Source: Agroathelia rolfsii
Taxonomy: Eukaryota > Basidiomycota > Agaricomycetes > Amylocorticiales > Amylocorticiaceae
Assembly (NCBI GenBank): GCA_018343915.1
Contig: JABRWF010000006.1
Coordinates: forward strand, 2,976,001 to 3,040,000
Direction of reading: 5' to 3'
Length of the DNA stretch: 64,000 bases
In this document: positions 1 to 11,197 of the stretch, one piece after another
How the letters are laid out: each line of letters opens with the position of its first letter
Position numbering within the stretch: position 1 is the first letter of the stretch
Notes under the pieces: model-generated
Seen by the model: only the letters and a program-made list of their open reading frames with translations
The model's database searches: none
What the model was told of the DNA's origin: nothing
Translations under genes and position numbers: made by a program

Positions 1-1091
1 TATCCGTTTTACAATCTCTTGCCGAACTTTGCTCAGATCCTTGGCCTCTAACGGTTTTGTGGTGTCGACGAAATTGTACATTTTATTCATCGCTCCGATG
101 AGATCCAGGACGTCTTGATCTTTCTCGGCCTGCGCCGCAACAGCCTGTGACTTGCCTTTAGATAGAGTCAAGATATATAGGCCACAAGCACCAACCTTGA
201 GGACCGGAGAGATGATAGACCAGACCATTTGACCATATGGATGAATCTAAATGCAGAGATTATGATCAACGACAGAGTTGACATCAAAAATATAGGCGTA
301 TAATTACCTCTGCTATCGTACTTGCAACAAGGATGACCAACTCGATCTTATCCACTAACGGCTGCCATGTATCATACGCATTCTCAATCTTTTCAATCGC
401 TTCTCCTGTATCAGATATGGCTCCTGCAGCTCTTCGTAGTTGGGCCGATGTTTTATCCAGTTTTTGAGTATCCCTTTCGATCTGAGCACTCTCCCCGCGT
501 GACATCTTCAATGCATCGGAATCAGAGGATACCAATCGTTCAATTGTAAACGTGATTGTGCCGCAGGTTTCGTCCTTCTCATTTACGAGAGACTGTTTCG
601 TAAAACCTGCGTGCAGAAATTTTTAGCTCATCACCCGGAAAATCATGTATGGAAAAATCACCCACTCTGGGTATCTTGGATGTCAGGCGTGATCCCAATT
701 GGCGAACGTAACTGGCATATCAGCCCATCTTTTTCATCACCGTGCCGTGCCATTAGTTTCATTACAAGGCTTTCAGTACCTTGGATATCATTGCTGTGGT
801 ATTTTTGAGTAAATTAGAGTAATATTAGCGTGCAAGGCTTACAAAATCAAAACATCGCTCCATGAAGGGTTTTTCGACCGTCCGGCCACGTCTGTTCTCC
901 TCTCTTGTTTGCCGAGACTCGCTACGAGATAGAAGGCTCCCTTGCGTAGTAACCTTACTCGCGGAAGACCAGCGCAAGATATTTCTGTACCGATGCTTGA
1001 GGCTTGTATGATAAATACAAGGAGGTAATAAGTACTTGCCTTTGATTTGTAAAGTGATTGTCGTATTCGGGGTGGTATTGCTCGCTTCCAT
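1..1091 (-). CDS. C2-STAND receptor (NLR-like), 5' part, runs off the left edge
   Basis: This is the N-terminal part of a fungal STAND receptor. It starts at an ATG at 1091. Exon 1 encodes a short lead ending QIK. After a 55-nt intron with a GC donor (gcaagt), exon 2 reads EISCAGLPRVRLL through DVAGRSKNPSWSDVLIF, a C2 beta-sandwich signature (SKNPSW resembles the usual TLNPxW). Later exons give NDIQGTESLVMK, GTITFTIERL, then a helical segment (TWQPLVDKIELVILVASTIAE) and HPYGQMVWSIISP. The same order is found in the intact paralogue at 46.7-52.2 kb, so a NACHT ATPase and WD40 repeats probably lie beyond the edge. The acidic calcium ligands expected of classical C2 domains are not evident. Likely a cytosolic sensor; its ligand is unknown. 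Exons are joined by hand, so single boundaries may be off. Confidence 0.75.
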
Positions 1092-1179
1092 GGTTCGCGT
1101 TGATAGTCAGAAAGAGAGAAGCGAGAGACGGGTTGACGACTATCGCCCTTATTTTATAGCATGCGGCAGCAGGCCAGGG

Positions 1180-1196
1180 TTGTGTAAGCTGATAGG
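1180..1196 (-). promoter_or_regulatory. Conserved receptor promoter element, copy 1
   Basis: On the minus strand this reads CCTATCAGCTTACACAA, about 88 nt upstream of the receptor start codon. The identical 17-mer precedes two other receptor copies at a similar distance (34,640 and 46,586). It may be a factor-binding site or a conserved part of the 5' UTR. Confidence 0.55.
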
Positions 1197-1750
1197 CGCC
1201 CTTAGGATTGATTCTGAAAATAGTAAATTGGATACATGACGATGAGAAGCGTTGGCTATTATTTGATAGAGCGCGTCTTGGGACGTGCGCATTCGCATTC
1301 AACAATATTGATAAAAATCAAAGATATTTGAGAGTCATGAATTGGATTGAATTGTCATATTAGTAGCCGTGACCTAAGGATAAGTTTCAGCTGGACGCAT
1401 GACATTGGACGGATCCGATGCTGAAATGCTGGTATGTGTACTGGTACATGTTCTTACCATGCACGTGTCTCCCGCAACTCAGAAATCATGATTACACCCA
1501 CCATCGGACAGTTATTGAGATTCCTTATCACTCAGCTGACGCCTTACTCACGACTAAAACAGTATAAGATACCGCATTTCTATGTATAGCCAGTGTCACT
1601 GATACACATGCCTGCAGGAACGTAATCCAAGAGTTCGTTCTGAGTCTGCTCCCCCAGCAAGCCTTTCGTCTTTCGTCAGCGGCAAATATGTAGTCTAGAC
1701 TCTTCAGCACCATTCATTCATCTTTCCCTACCCCTTCCTAGTCTACCAAA
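1197..1750. other. Intergenic, upstream of the receptor and 3' of the aldehyde dehydrogenase
   Basis: No coding exon, RNA gene or repeat is recognised here. The short open frames have no homologue-like content. Confidence 0.5.
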
Positions 1751-4032
1751 TTAAGACGTTTTCAACTTCATGTGTATTGACTTTGCACGAGTCAATTGAT
1801 CATAGCCTATCATTCACCGTAGTTTCAATCGAAAGAAAAGAAGTTTTTTCGTTAGATTACCGAATATCTTACTTGGGCCAGAGAAATAACAACAACGCAC
1901 CAAATTTACTCAAACTGACACCACGTCCACTGTTTTTCACACCCGTCCATGCAAGAGCGGGGTCAAGGTAGTCGCATCTGAATGGCATAGCCCATGCGTC
2001 ACCAATAAACCCCTATAAAAATGCAAAAAAGAGTAATAACGCACCGGTTCAAGAACACCGTACCCGTCTCGATCGCATCAACGAACGGCAAGAACCTCTC
2101 CTCACCACCCGACGTCCAAATGGTTGCTGTGAGACCGTACGGTGAATCATTCATGAGCTTCACCGCTTCCTCATCCGATGAGACTTTTTGGATGCCGACG
2201 ACGGGGCCAAAGGTCTCTTCCTAATAAAGATGGTGACGTTTTGAGATGTGATGTGGGTTCGGGATTAGAAGCGAGATGCACACCGTCATGATCTCCATGG
2301 CTAGATGTGAAACAATTATCATTATTATATGGACGTGAAGTACATGGAAAAGATGGAATACGTACTATGGTTAACGTCAACCAATACCTGAGGCGCGACA
2401 AATGCAGAATCCTCCTTTACCACAGCTGCAAACGGTTCAGATGGGATAAGTGCACTGGCGCCAGCCTTGACTATATGGATCCTCACTTATTAGCATAGGA
2501 ACAATAAGAATAGTTATTAATGCTTACTAGCATCATCGATTTGTTTGCGGATACGCTTCGCGCTCGCAACGCTTACCACGGGGCCAAGCGTCGTCTCTGA
2601 GAGAGTGGGATCCCCGAGCTTGTAGCCCTGCGCGACGAAAAATTAGCTGATGTTCGAAACCATCCAGATGAAGATAATAAAAAGCTCACCTTGACGGTCT
2701 CAACAAATTTCTCGACGAACGCATCATAGATTGTCTCATGTACATAGATGCGCTAAAATTCACATTTTAATATCCCCCTCGATGCGCGTGTATCAATGTG
2801 AAACATTCAAAGAGAAATATGCGTACCTCAATGGCACAACAGCTCTGGCCGGAGTTGAAGAATGCACCTGTCGTCATAATCATAATCAACTGTATACATC
2901 GACATCAATACACCATGAATTGCTTACCATCCACAAGCTCAGCGACCGTATAATCAAGATCGCAATCCGGCAGGACATATGCAGGATCCTTCCCACCAAG
3001 CTACCCCCCCCCCCAAAAAAAAACCAAAATCAGCCAAAAAAAAATCAAATACAGATTTTTTATTTTTTATTTTTAAAACAAAAACGCACCTCAAGCGCAA
3101 CACCCTTGAACCCCTCCGCTTGCACCGCAGCCAACTCGACCGCCTGTCCTCCAGCCACACTGCCCGTAAATGAAACAAAATCGATGAGCTTGTGCTGGAC
3201 AGCGTGCGCCGTCAGGCCGGGGCTCAGGTGCAACACCTGAATGAGCTCGGCAGGAACGCCGGCGCTGATAAGCGCACGTGCGAAGCGTTCGGCGGTGAGC
3301 GGCGTCTGGGGCGAGGGCTTGAGCAGCACGGCGTTGCCTGCGATGAGGGCGGGGAGAACGGAATTTATGGATGTGAGGTATGGAAAGCTGTTAGAATGTA
3401 GGAATAGAATAAAAGTTCATTATATGCAAAATAAAAAATGAAAAAGAGGTGAACGTACTTCCAGGGAGCGATGACGAGCACGACGCCTTGCGGTGCGCGG
3501 CGGATGAACCGCCTGAATCCTGGTTGATCGGTGCTCGTCAGGGGCACGTCCGCAAGGGACTCTTTCGCGATGGAGAGCATATACCGAGCGCGGTCCAGGA
3601 ACCCGCGGACTTCGCCCAGGCCGTATCTCACTGGCCTAAGGGATGTGAAATATTCAGTAATTAGTCGATCTCGCGCAGATGAAACCAAGAAAGGTGGAAT
3701 AAAGATACCTACCTTCCCATCTGCTTCGTCAGCTCGAGCGGAACCTCGTCTTTCAGCTTATCAAACTCCTCCTATCAACACATAACCCATACACATTAGC
3801 TACAACCCATACATCATCATCTCCATCTCCTCAACAGACAAAAAACACGCACGATAAACTTGTACCCAATCGCGATCCTCTCATCAAGAGGCACTTTCGC
3901 CCATGCCTTTTGTGCCGCTGCTGCGCGCGCGATGGCGGCATCGACCTCATCCGTGGACGGGTACACGCGCGTCACGAGCGGGCTGAGGTCGTGTGGGGAG
4001 ATCGTCGTCTGTTCTGTTGTGCTGAATCCCAT
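1751..4032 (-). CDS. NAD(P)-dependent aldehyde dehydrogenase
   Basis: A multi-exon ALDH-superfamily enzyme that oxidises an aldehyde to its acid. The ATG at 4032 begins MGFSTTEQ; the frame extending to 4110 opens with TTG, so it was not used. Exons then give QMGRPVRYGLGEVRGFLDRAR, the cofactor stretch FTGSVAGGQAVE, the general-base motif LELGGKDPAYV (spliced across an intron holding long A and C runs), the catalytic cysteine in FNSGQSCCAIE, and EETFGPVVGIQ near the end. The last exons read NRCDYLDPALAWTG and GYDQLTRAKSIHMK, with the stop at 1751. NSGQSCC and the GRPVRYGLGE stretch place it with the FAD-independent family shared with bacteria and often annotated as a succinate-semialdehyde-like dehydrogenase. 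The substrate cannot be deduced. All key residues look present. Confidence 0.85.
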
Positions 4033-4687
4033 TTTCGTAGGAGCAGTGGCTACTGCTTCTTCTAGCCTGAATGAGTCAAGAGATAGGTATTTCGCTGTAG
4101 TACGTGGCAAGACGCAAAAAGTGTGTTACGAGACGGGTGAGTTGGAGTAATGAGGATCATCTTTGAATATTGGCTGAGCCATCGGAAGTATAGATAAGGA
4201 GCAATAGTTATCGCGGATCTCTGTTACCAGCAAGCGACAATCTATGCTAAAGGCGATAAACGAAAACTACAAACACAGGGATCACATATGCCAAGGTCGA
4301 AAACAGCAGCATTTCGTCGAAGTCTTCAACACATTGAAATCGTATACAGCATGGTGTACGGCAAATCCATCAAGAGCATTCATGTATGTATGCAGAATAC
4401 ACAAACTTGAACAAAACGAGCAAGAACAAGAACAAGAGAAATAAGAAAAGGAAAATCTTGGAAAAGCGACAATACAGAGACATGTATGCATACATAGCGC
4501 GGTTCGAGTTCCACCCTACACATCCATCACCCTCTTCCTCTCTTTGATGATTATCATTACGATCACGTCAATGGTATCTCAGTAACCGGAGTCGCGGGAC
4601 TTGCTTCACAGGATGTCCATGAGCTCACAAGGCCAAGGAATTATAGCATAGAGGCGTATATGATGGGGGAGAAATTGGACATGAGGC
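4033..4687. other. Intergenic, ALDH promoter and BAR-gene 3' UTR
   Basis: No gene seen. The 3' side of the BAR-domain gene and the 5' side of the ALDH gene share this 655-bp interval. Confidence 0.5.
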
Positions 4688-5963
4688 TCACCGGTACTCG
4701 CCCTCGGCGGCGACGCTGAGCTCTTCGATGTCGCCTTGCGAGGCAGAAAGTGCCTCGGCGGCAGTAGCGAAGAGTTGGAGCTATCAATGATGAGCAGTGG
4801 GTTTGGCGAAGTGTAGAGGAGGAATAGAGCTCACCTGGGCTTTTGTCAACTCATTGAGGTTTTTTAATGGCTCAGGCTACAAATTAAAAGCGTCAGCCAA
4901 CAAAAAAGAAGATGATCCCCGTATAGAGACGCACGTTATCAAGAACAGCCTTCATGAGCGTGATCGCAACCTCGGTCTTCTGCACAAGATCATCCTCGGC
5001 ATTCTCGACTTCCAACCTTGCCTGCTCTTGCCTGGCAGCACCCGCCGTCTTTAATCTGTCATCAGAAGGATTATTAATGAACCATCTATGTCACACCAAA
5101 TACTCTGGAACACCCACGTCTGCTTGGCTGCATCCAACTCAAGCCGGCTGACACGCACCGCCTGGCGGGCCTTCATCGCAACATTGATAGACGTCGATAA
5201 CGTCGTCTGCCACGGCTGCAAAAAATGCTGCTGGATCGTGGCATCGTGCTCGATGCGCGCAGCGGCGATCTTGTCCCATGCGCCGGCGTACAGCGCGAGC
5301 GCGTTGCCGAGCTTCTCATCTGCGCCCGCGGTGGGGGCGCCCTGGATCGCCGTTGCCGCATTCGTTGCTGCACGACCGAGGGCGTGCGGCAACGTCTTGT
5401 GCTGTGCTGCAGGTGGCACGGAGGCCTGTGGTGCGGGCAGGTTCGTGCCCTTGAGGTTAGAGGCGGCGAAGTTGGTGATGCCGTAGCCAATCGAGGTGGA
5501 GAGCTCGGAGATAGATTCTTGGACCTGTGTGGGGTAGTCATATGTTTCGGTGCTGTAAACCTTGGTAATCCTGTATGCACATGTGGCGTTAAGAAGGAAA
5601 ATGTCTATTATGAATACATCTAGCGCCTACCTGAGTATAGCGAGATGGGCATTGCGCAGCGCATCCACACGGGCCTCGAGATCCTTGTATTCTGGATAAC
5701 AATTGAGAAAAGGCACAATAAATGCGTAAGTTATTCGATATATCACACCTTGGGGAAGCCTGTCAAGAAAATATAAGTCATGAGCACAAGCAAAAAGCCG
5801 CCCGCTCACTGGCAACTCACTCGGTAATCTCATCTGCGGCAACCTGGCCTAATCTCTCCCTGGTGGCCTGAACGCTAGAGTTGAAGCCCTTGGCGAGCTT
5901 GCTGGCCGACTGGCCAAGGTTGATGTTTGTCAGCGAGCTTTGTATGTTCTTCCAGCTGTCCAT
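4688..5963 (-). CDS. BAR-domain protein, Gvp36-like
   Basis: A membrane-curvature protein. The start at 5963 opens MDSWKNIQSSLTNINLGQ, closely resembling the N-terminus of yeast Golgi-vesicle protein Gvp36, and precedes an amphipathic segment. Later exons hold EYKDLEARVDALRNAHLAIL, a long helical stretch (NALALYAGAWDKIAAARIEHD, LQPWQTTLSTSINVAMKARQAV, SRLELDAAKQ), then ARLEVENAEDDLVQKTEVAI and a tail ending AEGEYR. The heptad-like charged helices fit a BAR three-helix bundle acting in Golgi/endosomal vesicle traffic. At least six small introns. It is divergent from pup1, with about 300 bp between the start codons. Alternative: another BAR family of the same fold. Confidence 0.8.
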
Positions 5964-6240
5964 CGTGAATGGTCGTAGTAAGAAATAGTCGGGATCCAAC
6001 AGTAGCTAGCCAGCGATGCGACGGGCTCAGTCTCGCTCTGATGACGGAGCCACGAGTCGGCGGACGTCTCCCAAAAAGGGAAGTCCATCTCCGGATCCCG
6101 ATAGACGCGCCATCCGAGAGATCTGAGAGCCTTGCCAGGCCCAGGGTTAGACGCGTACGCGCGTCCAATGCATGTGTCGTAATCGTCTCTGCTATTAATT
6201 ATTATACCAGGACTGCTACTGCCGTTTACATTTACTACTA

Positions 6241-6263
6241 CCATCATCATCACCACCACCACC
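6241..6263 (+). repeat. CAT/CAC triplet run immediately 5' of the pup1 start
   Basis: A short (CAT)n-(CAC)n microsatellite ends directly at the ATG at 6264, placing it in the 5' UTR of the proteasome gene. Confidence 0.7.
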
Positions 6264-7404
6264 ATGTCTACTTTTCAAGGAACAGGCTTCGACTTTTCCA
6301 ACGTAGTTAGGTATGCCAAATCCACTATCCATTTTTGATATTATCATCACAATGGAAAACTCAGGCTGTATGCACATCATTGTTACACAGAAACTCCTTC
6401 CTGGCCGAGAAAGGCCAAGTATTGCCCAAGGCTACCAGCACGGGTACGACCATCGTCGGCTGCATCTACAAGGATGGCGTCGTCCTCGGCGCAGATACCC
6501 GTGCGACGGAGGGCCCCATCGTAGCCGACAAGAACTGTGAAAAGGTTGGCCCTACATACTGATCGAGCGACCCCCTACTTACTTGCTCATTTACTGTTAT
6601 TCTACAGATCCACTACATCACAGAATCCATCCGATGCTGCGGCGCTGGCACAGCAGCAGACACCGAATTCACGACGGCGATGATCTCGTCCAACATGGAA
6701 CTCCACGCGCTCAACACGGGTCGCAAGCCTCGCGTCGTGACGGCGATGACGATGCTGAAGCAGTACCTCTTCCGGTGTGTGCCCAGCCCTTTTTTTTTTT
6801 TTTCCTTTCTCCATACAAAACAAACAACTAATCACTCATCGTTCATCGATGACTGCAGATACCAAGGCCACGTCGGCGCCGCGCTCGTCCTCGGCGGTGT
6901 TGACCCGACGGGCCCGCATCTGTTCACGATCGCGCCGCACGGATCGACGGATAAGCTGCCGTATGTAACCATGGGTTCTGGTTCGCTCGCCGCCATGGCC
7001 GTCTTTGAGAGCTCGTGGAAGCCGAATCTCAGCGTGCGTTTCCTCTTCCATACTACTCATCATCTTCATCATCCCCCTCCTCACCCATGCTCACATTCGA
7101 TCATACTCATATCTACACAATACCACAGCGTCAAGAAGCCCTCGACCTCGTCACAGCCGCGATCTCCGCCGGTATCTTCAACGACCTCGGCTCGGGCTCG
7201 AACGTCGACGCGTGCGTCATCACGGCGGACAAGACGGAGATGCTGCGCAACTACGTCAAGCCGAACGAGCGCGTACAGAAGGAGCGCGCATACACATTCC
7301 GTCGCGGCACGACGGCATGGAAGAAGGAAAGCGTGCGGGACTTGATCTGGGTGGAGGAGGTCACGCCTATCGGTGGCGCTGAGGGCGCGATGGATACATC
7401 GTAG
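6264..7404 (+). CDS. pup1: 20S proteasome subunit beta type-7 (beta2)
   Basis: A catalytic subunit of the 20S core (trypsin-like site). Exons 6264-6310, 6391-6544, 6609-6774, 6859-7033 and 7129-7404 join in frame. The propeptide ends ATSTG, followed by the mature N-terminus [20 protein letters not shown], so the nucleophilic threonine and the Asp/Arg of GADTRAT are present. The downstream lysine region (ADKNCEKIHYI), [11 protein letters not shown] and [12 protein letters not shown] are all typical of beta2. The C-terminal extension ([13 protein letters not shown] to the end) is the arm that wraps around the neighbouring beta3. No defect seen. It sits head-to-head with the BAR gene. Confidence 0.96.
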
Positions 7405-8294
7405 GTTTGGGTTTGGTACATGAGCACACAAGCATGGTGTAGTGACGGTGATGTACTCTTTTTTCATTTTTTTTGCTACCAATATATTTTGTACAATACA
7501 TGGAGAGAGGGGGAGATAAAATGACAGTTGGGATGTACAAAAAAAAATAAACAGTGCCATATGGGAGCAAGGATCAAGCAAAAACCACCAGACAGTGATC
7601 ACCTACAGACGTACAACTACGAAAACGAATAATCATCAGTTCAGAGAACCTTGACGCAGAGGAAGAACAGATAAAGGAGAAAAAGAATAGATCAGGACCC
7701 TCCAGCGTAATTGAGGGCCTGGGAGATTTTCACCAGTACGAAGCATTTATAACGCCCCGTTCAGTCTGGTGCACAGCAATAAAATCATCATAACAAGAGA
7801 AAGGAACAAGGAAAAAAAGTTCTAAAGGGAGCATGATACGCACACATAAGTCCAGGATTAATCCTTCGTCGTTTGTCGTGGTGGTGGTAGTCGCAAGTCA
7901 AAATCATAACACTGTCGCGCGGCGGCACAAGGAAGTGAACGCAAAAAAAAAATGGCAACTTTTTATACTCTACACAGCCATGTATCACGTGCCTTAAACT
8001 AACTGGCACGTGCCCGGGAGCGTAGCTCCTACCTAAGAAACAAAAACGCATACAGCCAGGTATTTACGGCTGCACAACACGTCCCGTATGAGAAGGTAAT
8101 TCCATATCAAATATAAGTACCTAGAAAACACACTTGAAAGGATAATAATAGCGCTTGAATAAATTATACAACAGATATAAATACATTAATACCCAGCGGG
8201 AAAGAGGACGATGGATGGTCAGTAGCTAGCTAGCTGGCACTATCCACAGACCGACAGTGTCGGTTTTCAAAAAAAAATTCTGCGACGAACGGGC
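7405..8294. other. Convergent 3' intergenic region
   Basis: The 3' flanks of pup1 and the AA9 gene. A-rich, with a small GCTAGCTAGCTAGC-like run near 8225. No gene seen. Confidence 0.5.
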
Positions 8295-9766
8295 TCAAAA
8301 AGACACATAGGGGACAAGATTCTTCCAATGTAATGACCGTAGCGCACGACGGGTGTAACTGCCCGTGCTCGAAGATGACGGCGTGAGCTTACAGACTGCC
8401 ACGTTGTTCGAGCTTGAGCCTCCATCGCCTGATGTGCTTGAGGATGTACCTGTGGTAGGGATAGTAGACATAGGTTCTGAGCTTGAGGATACTTGCGTGC
8501 TTGAATAGGAGGAAGGGGTGTAATATAGGGAGGATGTAGTGGTGGGGGAAGAGGAAGGGATAATAACTGTGCTTGAAGTTGAAGAATCACCTGATGAGCT
8601 TGAGGAAGATGATGTTGAGTTCGAAGAGGATCCAGAGGAGGACGAAGACGTCCCGTTGACGTCTACACCCGGATTCGATGCCGTCGCCTCTGCAAACTGC
8701 GCAATCGGCGGGCCTGGGAAGGTGTACGTCGACCCAGGATCATACACCTAGATAAAAATGAACAAACAAAAATATCTCAGTGATTACTCAAAAATGAGCT
8801 TGGCCCACGAAAGAGTGCAGAGTAGTACGCACATTGACATCATAAATTCCTGGATCCGTGTCTGTATAGCTCCACCCGCCCGTGCCGGGGAACTGCACGA
8901 GCTCGTCACTCTGCGGCCCGCCGGACTCACTTCCGCCAACTTTGATCTGTATGCAGGCAGGGTAGAACTCGGCGCCGCCGACGGACACGGCGAGCTGGAG
9001 TGCAATGATCTCGGTACGGATGAGGTACGAGCCCGCGGCGAGTGTCTTAGGCAGGGTCACGTTGATGGGTGCACCGTCGCCTATTCGCAGTAAGTATCAC
9101 GCAGCAGGGGGTTGGGGTGTAACATGTAAGATTATAGAATGTTGGCAGGGAAGGAAAAAAAATGGGGAGTTCGACGCACTGACGAGCTGCTGGTACCATG
9201 TGCTATCAGTCATTTTGCCAACCTGGTCGATCTTGAACCATTCGGCGGAGGTGGCGTTATAAGATGTACAGTCTCCTTGGCAGGCCGTCTAATATAAGCA
9301 ATCATGAGTCCAAGTTTACCAACTGATACGACAGCTATGGCATGCCATGTAGGTCATCAGAGGCCCTGTATTATGCGGCCACTGTTATACACATCCAGCA
9401 TGTCAGTATAACAACACCGACATCTATCGCAAACGAAAAACTCACATGCGCCCCACCATTCCCGACCCACCAAATCTGGATTTGATCCCCTGGATTGGCG
9501 GGCGCAACGTCCTCTGCGAACTCAGAGTTCATGCCACAGTTCATGTTCTCGTTCGTCGCACCCTTAACGGGTGAAATCGTGGAAACTTCACGGATGACGC
9601 TCCCCGTTGGTTGCGCTGCCGAGGGTGCGTTGCCTGCATATGTCGTGCCCTCGATTGTCACTGAACCAACATAGCCGTGTGCGGAGACGAAAGTGGGAAG
9701 GAATAAGAGGGTTAATAGTATGGCGTTTAGGAGGAGGTGGGTGATAAGGGTATGTAGGCCAATCAT
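8295..9766 (-). CDS. AA9 lytic polysaccharide monooxygenase with serine-rich tail
   Basis: A secreted copper enzyme family that oxidatively cleaves cellulose. The hydrophobic signal peptide from the start at 9766 ends VSA, followed by HGYVGSVTIEG, whose His1 forms half of the copper histidine brace. The second copper histidine lies in GAHWPHNTGPLMTYM. The domain continues ACQGDCTSYNATSAEWFKIDQVGK, then LQLAVSVGGAEFYPACIQIK with the axial tyrosine in FYPAC. In typical AA9 enzymes this region reads ALHxA...AQFY; here the second-sphere His is Gln and the second-sphere Gln is Glu. A low-complexity Ser/Thr tail of about 100 residues follows with no CBM1; the tail's last exon structure is uncertain. 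The intron after MTYM appears to use a GC donor. Confidence 0.88.
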
Positions 9767-11197
9767 GATGATGCCACAATAATTCTAATTGGTGGTGCTT
9801 GGTACCAAGCGAAAATGACTCTTTGTGGGGTCGAGGATGAGCGTAAGCAAGAGTGAGAGAGTAATGTGATGCAGTTGGGCTACACCAAGTTGAGGAGCGA
9901 TATATCCCATCGTCCATTGTCTACATAATAAGAAGGAGAAGGAGGGGTTCTATGGACCTGCCTGCGCCCACGAGGCTGGGCCGCCATGCATACCGCAATC
10001 GTGCTTTTGGACCCATGCCGTGTTCCATTTCTGATGCAGACGGCAGCAGCTAAACTTGAAATGATCCATAGCCAAGCAGATATAGATTACTGTATAGCAG
10101 TCCATTCCCGAACGGAACTCGTGGTGAACATGCATATCATTTCAGCATTCACAACCATGAGTACATTGAGCCGTAATAATGAGGGGGGTCGGCCGAACCC
10201 CGCGGCACACGCCTGAGGCAAACACCCGTGTTTGGCTGTTTGTTTGGCTCTCCCTCCCCCTCCTTGACTTCATCACATGTGGTCCGTCCATACTCTTTTG
10301 CTACGCCAGTTGTGTGCGCTGCAGAACGCATATATACATGATTTTCATGGATAAGAATACCTACATCTTCCTCTGATGCTCTTAGTGGCACTTTCCAATA
10401 CCAGCTGCGGTAGCAATCATTGAAACATTGACCAGTCCGAATCGCAATGGCCCCCCAAAAACAACAAAAACAATCCAAATGCCTGTCTGTTCAAGATAAG
10501 AAAACGACAAGAGCTAGACTATGCTACTACCAACTATCGCTTAAGACAGTAGAAAGAGAAAATATGAGAAACGGAGGTTACTACATGTACATAAACTATC
10601 GTAAAATGCGTTTTTTGTTTTAGAAAATGAAAGAAAAGATTGTCAAATATATCGCATACACTATCCTTTCCTAACTAACTAATGATGATAATGATTATCA
10701 GCATATATCGAACCTAGAGTATTATTCGTAGTTTCATGCATGAGCAGAAAGAGAAAGAGACAGCGGCGAGATGAGGTGGCAAGAGAAATCATATGTCACG
10801 TACTAGAGTAGACACGATAGTGTGTGCTAACACTGATAGGCGCTGATGTGGATGTAGATGCGGGTGTGGGTCGTAAGAAAAAGATGAGAAAGAAAGAGAC
10901 AAGAATCAAAGGGGAAAAAAAATGTTTTAGTAAGGTGGGATGGTATATCGTATCGTATCGTGTCGTGGACATGTGGGCTAGAAATTAAGATGGAACAAAA
11001 TAGGTAGGCTGGAATGATGGTAATGTCCAGCCACCTTAGAAAAGATGGAGAAGAAAAAAGTTCACCGTGTCGTATCGGTGTGAAAATCATGACAGAGAAA
11101 TTGAAAAGAAAAAGAACAAGGCATATTACACGAATGCACTCAAGTATTACCTTGAATGACTACTGAAGGAAGAGAAAAAGAAAGGAGAAAAAGGCGT
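9767..11197. other. Long intergenic stretch
   Basis: About 1.4 kb between the AA9 promoter and the 3' UTR of the Rua1-type gene. A-rich with scattered short frames; no exon chain, RNA gene or repeat is recognised. Confidence 0.5.

Noticed and set aside
4033..4110. N-terminal extension of the aldehyde dehydrogenase
   Set aside because: It opens with TTG; the ATG at 4032 gives a normal family N-terminus.
4495..4525. GGTTCGAGTTC resembling a tRNA B box
   Set aside because: No A box at the right distance and no acceptor-stem pairing.
10149..10478. 109-residue minus-strand frame in the 9.8-11.2 kb gap
   Set aside because: No family resemblance, no supporting exons and composition like non-coding DNA.
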